Below the pieces are notes generated by a model. It was not told the origin of the DNA. It searched no databases and saw only the letters and a list, made by a program, of their open reading frames with translations. From contig JAAESI010000024.1 in assembly GCA_024229515.1 (NCBI GenBank), positions 1 to 64,000 on the forward strand: DNA of 64,000 bases, read 5' to 3'. The position numbers and the translations under genes were made by a program. Source of the stretch: Pseudomonadota bacterium (GTDB taxonomy: Bacteria; Myxococcota_A; UBA796; UBA9615). Positions 7,582-15,624 of this stretch are shown in pieces (the first letter of the stretch is position 1; each line of letters opens with the position of its first letter).

Positions 7582-8162
7582 TCCACCCGCTGCTGTTGTC
7601 CCTGAGCCTGCTCGCCGCCCTCGCTGGGCCGGCGTTCGCCGAGGACAAGCCGGCCGACACGACCCAGACGTGGCCGCCGCCGGAGCTCAAGACCAAGCCG
7701 CCGCCGGTGACCCTGGAGCAGCTGCGATCCGGAAAGGCGTTCGGCATCGGGCTGAACGTGGGCTCTCGCACCGGGCTCACGCTGAAGATCTGGCCGAAGC
7801 GGCCCCACGGGATCACGCTGGATGCCGGCGCGACGAACTTCAGCAACTCGGTCTCGTTCGTGCTCGGGTACGCGTTCCACGCCAAGCCGATCCGTGGACC
7901 GAACGGCATCTCCGCGTCGTTCTACGTCGGCGCGGGGTTCCGCACGCGGCTGCTCATCTTCACCGAACCCGATCCCGACGACGAAGACCGGAACCTGGTG
8001 CGTGTCGCCGCGGTCCTGGGAGCCAGGATCCCGTTCGGACTGTCGTTCCTGATGAGCGGGTTCCCGGTCGAACTGTTCGTGGAAGCGGCGCCGGCGATCG
8101 ACTTCTGGCAGAGCTTCGGCGTCGACGTCGAGGGAATCGGCGGCGTGAGGGTGTACTTCTAA
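7578..8162 (+). CDS. Exported small beta-barrel-like protein, function unknown
   Basis: A 194-residue protein with a signal peptide (cut after AFA, near 21), a Pro-rich stretch (WPPPELKTKPPP) and then alternating amphipathic strands ending in aromatic V-R-V-Y-F, a terminus typical of outer-membrane barrels. The ATG overlaps the stop of the protease-like gene (ATGA), so the two are probably co-translated. No family is recognised. Confidence 0.65.
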   Translation: MIHPLLLSLSLLAALAGPAFAEDKPADTTQTWPPPELKTKPPPVTLEQLRSGKAFGIGLNVGSRTGLTLKIWPKRPHGITLDAGATNFSNSVSFVLGYAFHAKPIRGPNGISASFYVGAGFRTRLLIFTEPDPDDEDRNLVRVAAVLGARIPFGLSFLMSGFPVELFVEAAPAIDFWQSFGVDVEGIGGVRVYF

Positions 8163-8170
8163 GCCTTGAA

Positions 8171-8199
8171 TTGACAGGCCCGAGGGTGACACTTATAAA
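8171..8199 (+). promoter_or_regulatory. Sigma-70 promoter of the tRNA-Ala gene
   Basis: TTGACA (8171-8176), a 17-base spacer and TATAAA (8194-8199) give a near-consensus promoter 11 bases before the tRNA 5' end. This is strong for so G+C-rich a genome and fits a stable-RNA gene. Confidence 0.85.
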
Positions 8200-8210
8200 C
8201 CGGCCGTCCC

Positions 8211-8286
8211 GGGGGATTAGCTCAGTTGGGAGAGCGCAGCGTTCGCAACGCTGAGGTCACGGGTTCGAGCCCCGTATCCTCCACCA
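8211..8286 (+). tRNA. tRNA-Ala (anticodon CGC)
   Basis: A 76-base cloverleaf including an encoded CCA. The acceptor stem GGGGGAT pairs with ATCCTCC and contains the G3-U70 wobble that identifies alanine tRNAs. The D-arm is GCTC..GAGC, the anticodon stem-loop is CAGCG-TTCGCAA-CGCTG with anticodon CGC (reads GCG), and the T-arm is ACGGG-TTCGAGC-CCCGT. It is flanked by a consensus promoter and a hairpin terminator, so it is an independent unit. Confidence 0.97.
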
Positions 8287-8294
8287 AGTTCGTA

Positions 8295-8327
8295 GGAGCC
8301 GCAGTCTGAGAAGGCTGCGGCTCTTTC
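8295..8327 (+). terminator. Intrinsic terminator of the tRNA-Ala gene
   Basis: A perfect 9-bp stem (GAGCCGCAG at 8296-8304 with CTGCGGCTC at 8315-8323) and a 10-base loop are followed by TTT, starting 10 bases after the tRNA CCA. Confidence 0.8.
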
Positions 8328-8356
8328 CGTTCTTGTCCGGAGGGGTGTTCTGGGGA

Positions 8357-8407
8357 CACGGAGGGCCGCGGAGAACAACAAAGAAAGACCTCCGTGCTCC
8401 TCCGTGG
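8357..8407. repeat. Intergenic CTCCGTG-type inverted and direct repeat
   Basis: CACGGAGG (8357-8364) is complementary to CCTCCGTG (8389-8396), and the latter repeats at once as CCTCCGTGG (8399-8407), with an A-rich spacer. It sits between the tRNA terminator and the stop of the converging lipoprotein gene. Similar short CTCCGTG units recur between genes in several G+C-rich bacteria. It may be a REP-like element or a bidirectional terminator for the minus strand. Confidence 0.55.
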
Positions 8408-8440
8408 TGAGAAGAGATCTGGAAGTTAACATAATATCGA

Positions 8441-8995
8441 TTATCGGACACAAAGCTGGAACTTCCCGACCAGGGCAGCCGTTGCGTCAGCCGTCCACGT
8501 ACCGCCAGTGATCTCTTCTCCAACAAAGAGCCAGCGACCGTCGCACTCCATCCACCGCACGGTGCCTTCCCCGGAGTCGCCATCCCGGGTCCACGTGATC
8601 CGCGCCCAGGAGTCCTCCCGATGCTCCGTCACGGTGACCGAGTCGTAGCCCAGCACCTCCAGCGGCTCGGCTGAACCTCCGGCGAACGCGGCGCGCAACT
8701 GGTCGGCGGTCAGGTCCTCCGGCGGCGCCATGTCGATGATCGAGACGGTCTGCGTCTGCTCGGGACGGTCCAGCAGTACCATCCGGGTGGTGCCCAGGTC
8801 GTGGGCGGAGCGGATCGCGTAGCCGCCGAGGTCCACCTCGCCGACCAGGCTCGTGAGCAGCCCGAGGTTCTCTGCGGCGCGGAGCTCATCGAAGTTGGCC
8901 GGCGTCTCCGGTTCCGGCGGTGGCGCCGGGACGGACTCCGGGTCGGGCTTGCAGCCCAGCAGCACGAGCAGCACCAGAGCGCAGCTTCGCCGCAT
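8441..8995 (-). CDS. Lipoprotein of unknown function
   Basis: A 184-residue protein with a short signal sequence and lipobox LLGC (Cys15), so it is anchored by lipidation. A Pro/Glu linker (about 17-32) follows, then a roughly 150-residue domain with strands and paired cysteines near the end (EC..QLC). The ATG directly abuts the bamB stop, so it is the last gene of the der-yfgM-bamB operon. No family is recognised. Confidence 0.65.
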   Translation of the reverse strand: MRRSCALVLLVLLGCKPDPESVPAPPPEPETPANFDELRAAENLGLLTSLVGEVDLGGYAIRSAHDLGTTRMVLLDRPEQTQTVSIIDMAPPEDLTADQLRAAFAGGSAEPLEVLGYDSVTVTEHREDSWARITWTRDGDSGEGTVRWMECDGRWLFVGEEITGGTWTADATAALVGKFQLCVR

Positions 8996-10288
8996 CTACC
9001 AGCCGAGCACGCGGTCGGGCCGGACCGCCGGCTCTTCGCTGTCGTCCTGGATCGAGCTGCTGTTGGCCACCAACGACCAGAGCGTGCCGCCCGCGGACGG
9101 GAAGACAATCTGCCGGCCGTCCACCGCCGGCGCCGCCGCCACGCCCATCAGACGCGAGCCGTCGGTCGGTCGGAAGCGCCACTGCTCGGTCCCTTCGAAC
9201 CGGTCGATGGCGTACAGCGTGCCCACGACGTCGCCCACGAGGATGCTGCCGCCGGCCCGCGTGGGCGGTCCGAACTGCGCGTTATCGATCTCGAAGGTCC
9301 ACACCGCTTCGCCGGTGTCCGCGTCCAGGCAGCGCACGCGCCCCTGGGTGTCCGAGGTGTATAGGTACCCCCCGGCGATGATCATCGTGGACGTCGCCGC
9401 CGCCTCCTCCGCGATCCAGCGGACCCCGTGAGTGCGTGAGTCGAGCCCCACGACCGGCCCACCGAAGGCCGAAGCGATGTACAGGTCGCCATACGCGAGC
9501 ACCTCGGCCTGCACGTCGGGGAACTTCCCCTCGCCTACCTTGGCGGCCCACAGCTCGCGGCCGGAGTTCGCCTCCAGGCCGACCACGGCGCCATCGCTGA
9601 AGCCCGCGATCACCTCGCTGCCGACGTACAGCGGCGCGGGCGCGCCCAGGATCGCCAGCTCGGTGGCTCCGCGCGGAACCTCCCGGGTGTAGGCCCACTT
9701 CCACAAGCCGTCGTCCAGGCCCACCGCCACGACCGAGTCGGACGCGGTCGTCACCAGCGCGACGTCGCCGGCCAACACCGGGTTGCGGTACACCGCTCCG
9801 CCGACGCGGAACGGCTCCTTCCAGACGGGGTTCAACTCCGCGTCGAGGCGCAGCATCAGGCCGAACGAGTCGACCACCAGCCAGCCGTCCTCCAGCGCCG
9901 TCGGAGGCGCCTGCACGGGCCCCTCCGTCGTGATCACGGTGGTCAGCGCGCCGGAGTTTCGGTCCAGCACGAACAACCCCGCCTCGCGGCTGCTGCCGGC
10001 GAAGACGCGGTCCCCGGCGATGGTGGCGGAGGCCAGCTCCAGGCGGCTCACGGCCCAGGTCCCCTCGTCGGGGATGTCCCAGGTCCAGTCCTCGCTCAGA
10101 GGAAGCCGGAAGGCGCCGTCGTACTTGATCTGCGTGGGCGTCAGGCCGTCGGAGCTGTCTTCCCAACCCTGCCACGACACCTTGCGCGGCGGGTTCGTCA
10201 GGCGCGGCTCCTTGAGGGACGCCTCCTGGTTGGCACAGCCGGCCAGCCCAATGGTGGCCGCGACGCCGACGCTGAGGAAGAACTTCAA
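8996..10288 (-). CDS. bamB: BamB-like beta-propeller lipoprotein of the outer-membrane assembly machine
   Basis: A 430-residue lipoprotein (lipobox LAGC, Cys18) made of PQQ-like propeller blades. Repeated units read as G-x-L-Y-A-I-D, V-V-G-L-E-A-N-S-G-R-E-L-W and V-R-C-L-D-A-D-T-G-E-A-V-W. BamB is the non-essential propeller of the BAM complex that inserts barrels into the outer membrane. The start is a TTG overlapping the upstream stop (TTGA). Gene order der, yfgM, bamB matches the conserved gammaproteobacterial order, which supports the identity. Confidence 0.85.
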   Translation of the reverse strand: MKFFLSVGVAATIGLAGCANQEASLKEPRLTNPPRKVSWQGWEDSSDGLTPTQIKYDGAFRLPLSEDWTWDIPDEGTWAVSRLELASATIAGDRVFAGSSREAGLFVLDRNSGALTTVITTEGPVQAPPTALEDGWLVVDSFGLMLRLDAELNPVWKEPFRVGGAVYRNPVLAGDVALVTTASDSVVAVGLDDGLWKWAYTREVPRGATELAILGAPAPLYVGSEVIAGFSDGAVVGLEANSGRELWAAKVGEGKFPDVQAEVLAYGDLYIASAFGGPVVGLDSRTHGVRWIAEEAAATSTMIIAGGYLYTSDTQGRVRCLDADTGEAVWTFEIDNAQFGPPTRAGGSILVGDVVGTLYAIDRFEGTEQWRFRPTDGSRLMGVAAAPAVDGRQIVFPSAGGTLWSLVANSSSIQDDSEEPAVRPDRVLGW

Positions 10289-11097
10289 CGGAGCGCGGCG
10301 ACCTTCGCCTGGACCTCGGCGAGGACCGCGCTGTCCGGGAAGTCGGTCTCGAACTGGGTGTAGAGCTCGGCGGCGCGAGCGGTGTCGCCCTTGGCCACGA
10401 GCACGCGGGCCAGGTCGATGGTCGCCTGCTCCTTCGTGCCTGCCTTGCCGGAAGCACGCACCGCTTCGAACGCGGTCACAGCCTCGTCCAGACGGTCCAG
10501 CGACTCCAGGGTCGAACCCTTGCTCGAGGTCGCGAGCACGCCCGCGGCCCCCTTGGCCGAGCTGGCGGCCTCGAAGTACGGCAGCGCTTCGGCGTAGTCG
10601 CCCTCGCGGTACAGCGTGGCGCCGGCCTCCAGTTGCGCTAGCGCCGCCTGGGGGGTGCCCTTGAAGTCGGCCGCGACCTTGTCCAGCGCCGTCACCGCGG
10701 CGGCGATGTCGGCGTCCGTGGTCGGGTCCGCCAGTGTGATGTTCAGCCCCGACGTAATCGACGTGGACTCCGGAAGGAGCCGCTGGGCCGCGTAAAGCGC
10801 CTGGGAGGCGTCCTCGCGGTTGCCCCGGTCCAACCGGCCCATCACGCCGTAGATGAGCAGGGCGGCGAGGATGCCGCCGATGAGCATCCCGGCGGGCTTG
10901 CGCCGCTCGATCACCCAGTCGACGACGGTGCCGCCAACCTCCATGAACTCATCAGGCTGCTGGATCTCTTCGACCCGCTTCTTGGCCCCGACACGCTTCT
11001 TGATCACCGGACGCTTCCGGCCCGCGGAGGGCGTGGGCGTGGGCGTGGGTTCGGTCGGGCTCTGGTCTGCTTCGTTGAGCGCCTTGTCGTCGGACAC
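10285..11097 (-). CDS. yfgM: YfgM-like TPR membrane protein
   Basis: The start is the GTG at 11097, with AAGGAGG 5 bases before it; this gives 270 residues. A Pro/Thr-rich and then basic cytoplasmic N-terminus (KRPVIKKRVGAKKR) leads to one membrane helix (about 73-91) and tetratricopeptide-like repeats (about 100-270). YfgM proteins attach to the SecYEG translocon and work with periplasmic chaperones. Position between der and bamB is exactly as in E. coli. The charged N-terminal extension is longer than in E. coli YfgM. Confidence 0.8.
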   Translation of the reverse strand: MSDDKALNEADQSPTEPTPTPTPSAGRKRPVIKKRVGAKKRVEEIQQPDEFMEVGGTVVDWVIERRKPAGMLIGGILAALLIYGVMGRLDRGNREDASQALYAAQRLLPESTSITSGLNITLADPTTDADIAAAVTALDKVAADFKGTPQAALAQLEAGATLYREGDYAEALPYFEAASSAKGAAGVLATSSKGSTLESLDRLDEAVTAFEAVRASGKAGTKEQATIDLARVLVAKGDTARAAELYTQFETDFPDSAVLAEVQAKVAALR

Positions 11098-11156
11098 TGC
11101 AACCTCCTTCGCCGGTGGCGCCGGCCGGCGACTCTTAGCGGCTCCGTCGGCCGAAA

Positions 11157-12815
11157 TCAAGCTCCTGTGCGGTCCTTGAAGACCAACTTGAGCGGGCTAC
11201 CGGGGGTGGGGAACGCTGCGCGCAGCTGGTTCGCGAGGAACCGACGCCAACTGTCAGGGATGGCGCGAGGCTGGTTGCAGAAGAACATGAAGGTCGGCGG
11301 GCGCACGCCCACCTGGCTGCTGTAGTACAGCCGGACGGGCCGGTGCTTGTGCATCGGAGGCGGGTTCAGCTCCCAGATTCCCTGGGCCCACCGGTTCAGC
11401 GGCGCCGTCTTGATCGTCAGTTTGTGGGAGGCGTCAGCGCGCTCGATCGCGTCCCAGATCTTGTGGGTGCCCGTGCCCGTACGCGCGGAGATGAACAGCA
11501 CATCCGCGTAGGACAAGTGCGGGAACCGGCGCCGCAACTGGGAGATGAACTCCTTGCGGGCCGCGCTCCCCTTGGGCTTGAGGTCCCACTTGTTCACCAG
11601 GATCACGAGCGCGCGCCCGCGATCGGCGATGAGCGCCCCCAGCTTGGCTTCCTGTTCGGTCACGCCCTCGCTGCCGTCCACGACGAGCAGGCAGAGGTGC
11701 GCGGCCTCGATGGTGCGAATGGTGCGGCCCACGATCAGCTGCTCAACCCGCTCGTGCACCCGCGACTTCCGTCGCACCCCCGCGGTATCGATCAGGACCC
11801 AGCTGCGTCCGTCGCGCTCGATCACCGCGTCGACGGCGTCGTGCGTCGTGCCCGCCTCGGGCGACGTGATCGACCGCTGGTAGCCCAGCAGCCGGTTCAA
11901 CAGCGTCGACTTGCCCACGTTGGGCCGCCCCAGCAGGGCCACCCGGGCGACGAACCCGTCGAACTCCTGCACTTCGTACTCGTCGGGGACCTCGGGGGGA
12001 ATCTCGCCGAACTCCCCTTCCCCATCGACCCACGTTGCGTCCACGCTGTTGAACGACGACAGCGAGCGGTCGTCGTTCAACAGCGGGTAGCCGTCGACGA
12101 AGTACCCGTCCTCGTCCGCGGCCGTGGTCGCGTCCGGGCCCGTGCGCGGGTCCCACACCTCCGGGGTCGGGCCCCGCCGCGTCGTCGCTTCCTCGGGCAT
12201 CGCGTCGCCGAGGAAGTGCATGCGGCCGCCCTTGTCCTTGGTGACCCGCTCGTGGCTCCGGCGCGGGCGCTCCAGCGGCTCGGGCACGATCCCCAACGCC
12301 TGGCCTTCGGCCGGAAGCGCCGCCACCGCGGCGTCCGACAGCTCCCCCAGGCCCACGCCATGCTCCGCCGAGACGAGGTGAAACTCGTCGATGCCCAGGC
12401 GGTAGAACTCCACCGCCAACGGCTCCGTGGACGGGTGGTCAGCCTTGTTGAGCACCCAGATCACCGGCCGCTCGCAGGCCCGCAGGCGCTGCGCGATCTC
12501 TTCGTCGGCGGCGGTCAGCCCCGCCCGCAGATCCATCACGAAGATGATCACGTCGGACTCGTCGATCGCGACCAGCGCCTGCTCCCGGATCAGCCGCGCC
12601 ATCGTGCCGCCGGCGACGACCCCGTGCTCCTCGAAGCCGCCGGTGTCGCACAGGATGATCGGCCGTTCGCCGAGCGTGGCGAGCGAGTAGTTGCGGTCCC
12701 GGGTCACCCCCGGCGTGTCCTGCACCAGCGCTTTGCGGCGCCCCAGGAGCTTGTTGAAGATCGAACTCTTGCCCACGTTGGGCCGGCCGACGATCGAGAC
12801 GACGGGGCGGCTCAT
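11157..12815 (-). CDS. der: Ribosome-biogenesis GTPase Der (EngA), with a long inter-domain insert
   Basis: 552 residues, against about 440-490 usual for Der. G domain 1 has GRPNVGKSS (8-16), DTPG, DTGGFE and NKAD. G domain 2 has a second GRPNVGKST (near 297), DTAGVRRKS and NKWD. A KH-like domain closes the protein. Between the two G domains lies an acidic, low-complexity linker of about 100 residues (roughly 185-290, e.g. EFGEIPPEVPDEYE), which explains the extra length. Der binds the 50S subunit during assembly. The ATG overlaps the era stop (ATGA). Confidence 0.95.
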   Translation of the reverse strand: MSRPVVSIVGRPNVGKSSIFNKLLGRRKALVQDTPGVTRDRNYSLATLGERPIILCDTGGFEEHGVVAGGTMARLIREQALVAIDESDVIIFVMDLRAGLTAADEEIAQRLRACERPVIWVLNKADHPSTEPLAVEFYRLGIDEFHLVSAEHGVGLGELSDAAVAALPAEGQALGIVPEPLERPRRSHERVTKDKGGRMHFLGDAMPEEATTRRGPTPEVWDPRTGPDATTAADEDGYFVDGYPLLNDDRSLSSFNSVDATWVDGEGEFGEIPPEVPDEYEVQEFDGFVARVALLGRPNVGKSTLLNRLLGYQRSITSPEAGTTHDAVDAVIERDGRSWVLIDTAGVRRKSRVHERVEQLIVGRTIRTIEAAHLCLLVVDGSEGVTEQEAKLGALIADRGRALVILVNKWDLKPKGSAARKEFISQLRRRFPHLSYADVLFISARTGTGTHKIWDAIERADASHKLTIKTAPLNRWAQGIWELNPPPMHKHRPVRLYYSSQVGVRPPTFMFFCNQPRAIPDSWRRFLANQLRAAFPTPGSPLKLVFKDRTGA

Positions 12816-13717
12816 GACTTGCCTCCGAAGTTCCCGAGCCGCTCGACCGCGTTGCGGTGGCGGGTCCAGCGCGGATCCACGCCGACCGTGATCTTCAGGA
12901 AGACCTTCGTGCCGAGCAGCTTCTCCGCCTCGATCCGGGCGGTGCTGCCGATGCGCTTGAGCATCGAGCCCTTGCGGCCGATCACGATCGGCTTCTGCGA
13001 CTCCCGCTCGACCCAGATCCGGGCCATGACGCGGACGAGGCGGTCGGACTCGTCGAACTCTTCGATCTCGACCGCGAGCGCGTACGGGAGCTCCTGATCG
13101 AGGTACCGGAACGCCGACTCACGGATGAGCTCGCCGACGCAGAAGCGCTCCGTCGCGTCGGTGATCTGGTCCTTGGGGAACCACGCGGGCCCCTCCTCGA
13201 GACGGCTGACCACCTCCTTGAGCAGGTCCCCCACCCCTTCGCCCTTGAGCGCCGAGATGGGCACGATGGCGGCGAACTCGTGCGCCTCCGCCCACGCCGC
13301 GATCAGCGGCAGCAGCTCTTCCTTGGGGATCTCGTCGATCTTGTTGGGGACGAGCACGACGGGGAGCCCCGCCTTGATCAGCTTGTCCAGCACGAGGCGG
13401 TCCCGCTCCGGGTCCCGCTCGCGTCGCGCGTCGATCATGAAGGCGACCAGGTCGACGTCCTTCAGCGCGCCCACGGCCTCGTCCACCATGCGCTTGTTCA
13501 GCAGGCCGCTGGCCTCGTGAATGCCGGGGGTGTCCAGGAACAGGGCCTGCACGTCGTCGCGGTTGTAGATGCCGAGCACGCGGTTGCGCGTGGTCTGGGG
13601 ACGACGCGAGACGATGCTCACCTTCGTCCCCAGGATCTGGTTCAGCAGGGTCGACTTGCCGACGTTGGGTCGGCCGGCGATGGCGACGTAGCCGCTGCGA
13701 TGGGGCGTCTCAGACAC
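12812..13717 (-). CDS. era: GTPase Era
   Basis: From the GTG at 13717 the product is 301 residues, the same as E. coli Era, and starts close to the HRSGYVAIAG that opens the family. The G motifs are GRPNVGKST (15-23), DTPGIHE and NKID; a KH domain with IGRKGSMLKRIG (about 245-256) binds the 3' end of 16S rRNA. Era is needed for 30S maturation. An upstream ATG (13795) would overlap the radical SAM gene and add 26 unsupported residues. No clear Shine-Dalgarno precedes the GTG. Confidence 0.93.
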   Translation of the reverse strand: MSETPHRSGYVAIAGRPNVGKSTLLNQILGTKVSIVSRRPQTTRNRVLGIYNRDDVQALFLDTPGIHEASGLLNKRMVDEAVGALKDVDLVAFMIDARRERDPERDRLVLDKLIKAGLPVVLVPNKIDEIPKEELLPLIAAWAEAHEFAAIVPISALKGEGVGDLLKEVVSRLEEGPAWFPKDQITDATERFCVGELIRESAFRYLDQELPYALAVEIEEFDESDRLVRVMARIWVERESQKPIVIGRKGSMLKRIGSTARIEAEKLLGTKVFLKITVGVDPRWTRHRNAVERLGNFGGKS

Positions 13718-13773
13718 GGCCGGGAGGCATACACGGTCGGCGCGCTGTGCGCCAGCGGTACCGGTCCGGGGGG

Positions 13774-14871
13774 CTACGAAGCCTTGCGCCGCCACTTCCG
13801 CAACAGCGGCGGGATCTCGGGGCCGGTCAGATCACCGGGGAAGACGCGGATCGAGCCGGGCGGCTGCTCCGGGATCGGCACGACCTTGATGCGGTCCAGC
13901 CGGAACTGCTCCGACAGCGCCTTGAGCGTCTGCCCCATGGGGCCGCGCATCCAGCTCTCCTCGCGCGGGTTCACGACGATGGTGTAGGCGTCGACGCCGA
14001 GCGTGAAGTTCGCTGACATCGCCGCCGCCGCCCTGGCGCGCAGGGACTCCGCCTCGACCCGGAGCCGGAGATCGACGTCGTAGGGGCCGTCCAGGATCTC
14101 GGGTCCCTCCAGCAGATCGACCGACGGCTGGAGCCCGACGCGGATCACGTCGACGTGGGCGGCGCGCAGCCGCTCGACGATGTGCCGACTGCTCACGACC
14201 GCCTCGCTCACGCTCATCGGGGTCCAGCCCGTGGTGCGCCACAGGTGTGCCGTGAGGGTGCCCTGGAGGACCAGGGCGGGGAGCACGCGGGCGGCCGCGG
14301 GGCGGGCGCGGACGACGCCCTCGACGGTGGCGAGGCTGCTGCGGTGGCTGCTCCCCGGCAAGCCCGGGGTGAGGGTGGCGACCGAGCGCATGCGGAAGCG
14401 GTTGAGGCGTCCGATCGCCTCCAGCCCGGCGCGGGGGCTGTGGCGCATGCCGAGGGCGCGGAGCACCCGTCGATCGAGGCTGTGGATCGGCACTTCGACG
14501 GCGCGGATGCCGCGGGCCCGGAACTCGGTGATCGGCGCGCGGAGCACCGACATGGGGGACGCAGTGATGCGGATCCCGCTGGCGCGCCCGCGGCGCACCT
14601 CCCACTCCGCCGCGTCCAGCAGATCGGTGCGGGGGCCCCGGGGGAGCGCCCACACATCGCCGCCGTACAGGCCGATCTCCACCGGCGCGGGCTCCTCGCC
14701 CTGGGCGACGCCGCGGTCGATCACACGATCGACGGCGGCGCTCACGGCCACCGGATCGGGGAGGAGGTCGTGGGGATCGTGCGTCGCCTCCACCGGGCAG
14801 TGGGGGCAGCCGGGAGGGCAGAAGCCATGAGGGATGGCGACCGCGGCGATCACGGGGCGGCGCTCGGTCAT
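13774..14871 (-). CDS. Radical SAM protein of the Elp3-like group
   Basis: 365 residues with the iron-sulfur motif C-x3-C-x2-C (Cys18, 22, 25 in FCPPGCPHC), followed by a TIM-barrel-like core with ELYGG-type IGLYGGD and EVPIHSLDRRVL. Such proteins form a 5'-deoxyadenosyl radical from SAM. Elp3-like radical SAM genes are found next to rnc in several phyla, and here the gene overlaps rnc by 4 bases (ATGA) and is followed by era. That suggests an RNA-related role, though the reaction is unknown. It lacks an obvious acetyltransferase domain, so it is not a full Elp3. Confidence 0.8.
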   Translation of the reverse strand: MTERRPVIAAVAIPHGFCPPGCPHCPVEATHDPHDLLPDPVAVSAAVDRVIDRGVAQGEEPAPVEIGLYGGDVWALPRGPRTDLLDAAEWEVRRGRASGIRITASPMSVLRAPITEFRARGIRAVEVPIHSLDRRVLRALGMRHSPRAGLEAIGRLNRFRMRSVATLTPGLPGSSHRSSLATVEGVVRARPAAARVLPALVLQGTLTAHLWRTTGWTPMSVSEAVVSSRHIVERLRAAHVDVIRVGLQPSVDLLEGPEILDGPYDVDLRLRVEAESLRARAAAAMSANFTLGVDAYTIVVNPREESWMRGPMGQTLKALSEQFRLDRIKVVPIPEQPPGSIRVFPGDLTGPEIPPLLRKWRRKAS

Positions 14872-15605
14872 GCCGTGCCTCCCGCGCTCACGGCGACTTC
14901 TTCGAGATCCCGGAGGGTGGCCAACGCGGTCTGGGCCGCCTGGCGCGCCGCCTCTTGCTTGCTGCGTCCCGTTCCGGAGCTTAGGGCGGCCCCGGCAACC
15001 ATCACCTCGAGCGTCCAGCGGGGGTCGTGAGGGGGTCCCTCGCTGGCGACGATCCGGTACTTCGGGGTGCCTCGGCCCTGCCGCTGCAGCGTCTCCTGCA
15101 GCAGCGTGCGGGCGTCCCGAGGCGAGTGGATGCTCCCGTCCTGGCCGCGCTGGTCCAGCACGTCCGCGAGCGTATCCGTGACGAACCGCCGCGCCGAGTC
15201 CAGCCCGCCGTCGATGTAGATGGCCCCCAGGAGCGCCTCGAAGGCGTCCGCGAGGATGGAGTCCTTGTCCCGGCCGCCGCTCCCCTCTTCACCCCGGCCC
15301 AGCTTGATGTACGCCCCCAGATCGATGCTGCGGGCGTGCTCGGCGAGGGTCTCACGGCGCACGATTCCGGCCCGAGCGCGGGTCAACTTGCCCTCGTCGA
15401 CGGCGAACTCGTCGAACAGCAGCTCCGCGACCACGAGGCCGAGCACGGCGTCGCCGAGGAACTCGAGCCGCTCGTTGTCGGGGACGGGGGGATGGTGATC
15501 GTGGGCCCAGCTCCGGTGCACCAGGGCGCGATCGAGCAGGGTGGGGTCTTCGAAGCGGTAATCAATCCGCTCTTCGAGGGCCGACGTCGGCCGCTGGTCA
15601 ACCAC
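14868..15605 (-). CDS. rnc: Ribonuclease III
   Basis: 245 residues from a GTG at 15605, the usual length. The signature NERLEFLGDAVLGL (about 44-57) holds catalytic Glu and Asp; a second acidic pair lies in DSILADAFEALLGAIYIDGG (about 118-137). A double-stranded RNA-binding domain (about 165-240, ending in SKQEAARQAAQTAL) follows. RNase III processes rRNA precursors and double-stranded RNAs. The radical SAM and era genes follow in overlap. The ribosome binding site before GTG is weak. Confidence 0.94.
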   Translation of the reverse strand: MVDQRPTSALEERIDYRFEDPTLLDRALVHRSWAHDHHPPVPDNERLEFLGDAVLGLVVAELLFDEFAVDEGKLTRARAGIVRRETLAEHARSIDLGAYIKLGRGEEGSGGRDKDSILADAFEALLGAIYIDGGLDSARRFVTDTLADVLDQRGQDGSIHSPRDARTLLQETLQRQGRGTPKYRIVASEGPPHDPRWTLEVMVAGAALSSGTGRSKQEAARQAAQTALATLRDLEEVAVSAGGTA

Positions 15606-15624
15606 GGGGCAAGGATACCACCGG

